Assembly: GCA_030272155.1 (NCBI GenBank)
Contig: CP126191.1
Span: 8,330,501 to 8,394,500 of the forward strand
DNA length: 64,000 bases
DNA from: Tetradesmus obliquus
Lineage: Eukaryota > Chlorophyta > Chlorophyceae > Sphaeropleales > Scenedesmaceae
Direction: 5' to 3'
A model generated the notes under the pieces. It searched no databases, was not told where the DNA came from, and saw nothing but the letters and a program-made list of their open reading frames with translations. This document shows, in pieces, positions 61,601 through 64,000 of the stretch. The number at the start of each line of letters is the position of its first letter. Positions within the stretch are counted from its first letter, which is position 1. The translations under genes were made by a program, and so were the position numbers.

Positions 61601-64000
61601 TGCAGGCATGCCGTACTGTTGCTGGACTACAAACCAATAGGTTTGGTTGTGCAGCGTTGCATTTGGTTAGCAGAACAGCCGCAGCTTCCTAAATCGTGTT
61701 GTTGCAAGTGCATGCGAACACCGCTGACGTGTGACGTGTAAAATGGCGAGAACTTAAAATTAACTATGCATTGTGTTTTCTTTACATATGCTATGCATGT
61801 CTTGTCCATAGGTTGCTGCTGAGGTAAAGTCTTACAAGAGCAGCAGGCGCGCAGCAGTGCTGCAAGAGCTGGTTGGGCAGCTGGACAGCGATGCAGCTGC
61901 AGCAGCGCAGCGCCTGGAGCAGCAGACGGCAGAGCTGCAGCGCCTGGACGCAGCAGTGTCTGACAGGGCAGCAGTGCTGCAGAAGCTGAGCGAGCAGGCT
62001 GAGGCAAAGCAGGTGCGGCATGCTGCTGCTGCTGCTGCTGCTGCTGCTTGACCACCTGCAAACACGTGCTTGTGTGATAGGGCACTCATCAGGCCCTGAC
62101 AGGTTGCGAAGACAGACCATTACGTGCATATTGAGCAAGCTGTGGTTGGTTAGGATCAGCCTTAGCTCGACGTCCTGCATGTGGATGCAATTGCTGCACA
62201 CTCAGAGCCAAACCAGGCGTAGGGCAGCACACAGCACCCCACAATCGTTGTCGGCGTGCTGAGGAGGCAATTGTGCATGGCGCGCCTGTGTGCTGCAGGG
62301 CCAGATCAACAGCGCTGCCAGTACAGACGCAGTAACATCCGAGGCAGCACGCTGCCGCGAGCAGCTCTCAAGCGTGCAGGCGCAGCTGCAGGCAGGCCAG
62401 AAGCAGCTGGAGTCTGCGGATGCTGCTGTTGCGGCGCAGCGTGGTGCTGTTGCGGAGGCAGCTGAGCGGCTGGCAGCCATCAAGCGTGATGTGTCTGTGT
62501 GTGAGCCGCGGCTGGCGAGCCTGAGGCAGCAGCTGCAGGAGCTGGAGGCGAACATACGTGCGCGGGAGGCTGAGCATCAGGTGGGGAGTCAGGATGGACC
62601 TCATGGGTGCTGTTGCTGGGCACTGCTGCCGCTGTCGACTGCTGCTCGTGTACGCGTCCCTTGGGCGCTGCTTCAAGTGGCACCTGCACCACCTCCTCAC
62701 GCTCATGGCGCTGGCCTGCATGTTCACTCACTGTACAGTGCACTGTACAGTACATGTACAATACACTGTATACTGTACAGTACATGTAGCTGTTCCTGGG
62801 TGCTTATGTCTCTTTCTCAATGCTCTCTTGGCTGTCATCTGCAGCAACGCAACGCTGACCTGGTGCTGGCCAACCGCCGGCTCTCCGAGCTGCGCGAGGA
62901 GGTGGCCAGGCGCCAAGCGCAGCTGGATTCTGTGGAAGGGCTGTACAGTGAGCGGCAGGAGGCGCTGCGCTCTGTTGCCGCTGAGCTGGCTCGGCGGCGC
63001 GGCGAGTTGAGCACGCTGGAGGGCGGCCTGAGCGACAGCTTGCGGCGCAAAGCTGACTCGGAGTATCAGGCTGTGGAGGAGCAGCTGCGGCGGTGAGTGC
63101 AATGAGCAGGGCATGGATGAGGATGGGAAGCAGCGTTTAGGGGCATGTACAGCGGGGTTGGTTGGCAGCAGGAGGCAGGCGCTGGCTGTGTTGTTTGGAG
63201 GTGGCGGGGGCTGCAGTTTGTGGTACTGAGCAGCAGCTGTTGGATTGCGGATATGCGTTGCAGGGTTTGTAAGGGTGTGGGCAGCATTGGGTCAGCGCAG
63301 AGATCTTCCGGTGGAACAGCACTCGGAGACGAGCAACGAATCACAGACAGCACATGCAGTGGAAGTTTCAGCAGGCATGGCAGCGGTCTGTCGTTCATGC
63401 CTGCCTTCCACGGTTTGGTGGCCTTACCTGCCTGCATGAATTCTCCGTCTGCATGCCATGCCCTGCTTGCAGGACGCGCAAGTCTGCTGCTGACGCGGCG
63501 GCCGAGCTGGCCTCCAAGCAGCTGGCGCTGTCTGCTGCCAGCAGCCAGGTGGCGGCTGCGCAGAGCCAGCTGGAGGCGCTGGAGGGCAGCCTGGCAGCCA
63601 AGCGCAAGGAGCTGGGCGAGGTGCTGGGGCAGCTGCAGGCGGCTGCTGTGCAGGAGTTCCAGGACGCCAAGAAGCTGCTGCTGGAGGAGGGTGAGGCCTG
63701 CTGGGGGTGTGCCGTGCTGTTTTGTAAAGCTGGACAGTCTAGCATGAACAATGCAAATTTGTGCAGTGCTGGACCAGGAGATCCCCCGCTCAAGGTCCCC
63801 CAGTGTTGTGTTGGTGGCTGAGGTGCAGGTTCTGGGAGGTAAAAGTGACATGTGTGTCAGCGCAAGGTAGCAAGGAGAAAGGCATGCTGTGGGTGAGGCG
63901 AATGTGTGGCGTGGTGCCTCGGCCGCTGCTGTGAGCCGGACAGCTATCGTGCAGCTGCCGTGCTGGTGATCCTGATGCAGCTGCTGCTGCTGCTGCTGCT
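58604..64000 (+). CDS. CEP164: CEP164 homologue (centriole distal appendage protein), 5' part
   Basis: Thirteen exons join in phase: 58604-58685, 58766-58815, 58919-58980, 59121-59204, 59576-59816, 60050-60193, 60442-60587, 60897-61065, 61293-61574, 61812-62012, 62299-62580, 62845-63092 and 63473-63690, giving 736 codons so far. A fourteenth at 63767-63794 is likely, and the gene runs off the window. The N-terminus matches animal CEP164 over its signature region: [33 protein letters not shown], then the WW domain with [20 protein letters not shown]. After that come a Gln-rich linker (about 90-170) and long Ala/Gln/Glu/Leu-rich coiled coils. CEP164 sits on the transition fibres of the basal body, recruits TTBK2 and vesicles, and is required to dock the basal body and start a cilium. 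The animal protein is about 1,460 residues long, so roughly half is seen. Confidence 0.9.
62729..62788. repeat. Palindrome-rich TGTACA cluster in a CEP164 intron
   Basis: CACTGTACAGTG (itself a perfect palindrome) is followed directly by CACTGTACAGT, then ACATGTAC and a further ACTGTACAGTACATGTA. The segment can fold into several alternative hairpins. It lies in the intron between 62,580 and 62,845. No function is known. Confidence 0.85.

Overview
Nuclear DNA of a green alga. Photosystem I subunit PsaD and a Ycf37/Pyg7-type photosystem I assembly factor point to the green lineage. A CEP164 homologue and a kinesin-13 point to a lineage that builds cilia. The genes have many introns with GT..CAG borders, CAG/CTG triplet tracts are everywhere, and TGTAA poly(A) motifs of the chlorophyte type occur. 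A chlorophyte, probably Chlorophyceae, fits best; the species cannot be named from this sequence. Gene models were built by hand by joining exons in phase. Nothing was run against a database.

Bases 1-12,360 hold two almost identical direct copies of a unit of about 6.25 kb. Each copy has a minus-strand gene with an HNH-nuclease-like domain and a 5'-truncated fragment of a UPF0060/YnfA-type membrane protein gene. A third, more diverged copy (about 12,361-18,228) keeps the complete YnfA-like gene and is probably the parent locus. It is interrupted by a 2.66-kb inverted-repeat transposon (13,037-15,692).

From 18.4 to 33 kb lie a SPOUT (TrmH/TrmJ-like) RNA methyltransferase (+), an unresolved stretch that looks transcribed from the minus strand (20.7-24.2 kb), a type II (gamma) phosphatidylinositol 4-kinase (-), Pyg7/Ycf37 (-), and, head-to-head with Pyg7, a plastid-type class I methyltransferase (+).

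From 33.7 to 64 kb every recognised protein gene is on the plus strand: kinesin-13, MIA40 (mitochondrial intermembrane-space import), PsaD, a SNF2 remodeller of the Fun30/SMARCAD1 type, a RINGv-type E3 ligase candidate and the 5' part of CEP164. On the opposite strand, inside intron 3 of the SNF2 gene, sits a complete selenocysteine tRNA gene with its own Pol III terminator. It is the most striking single element here and implies that the organism makes selenoproteins.

Functional themes are photosystem I (PsaD with Pyg7, 12 kb apart), microtubules and cilia (kinesin-13, CEP164), organelle import (MIA40), lipid signalling (PI4K), RNA modification and chromatin. These are ordinary housekeeping neighbours and not an operon-like system.
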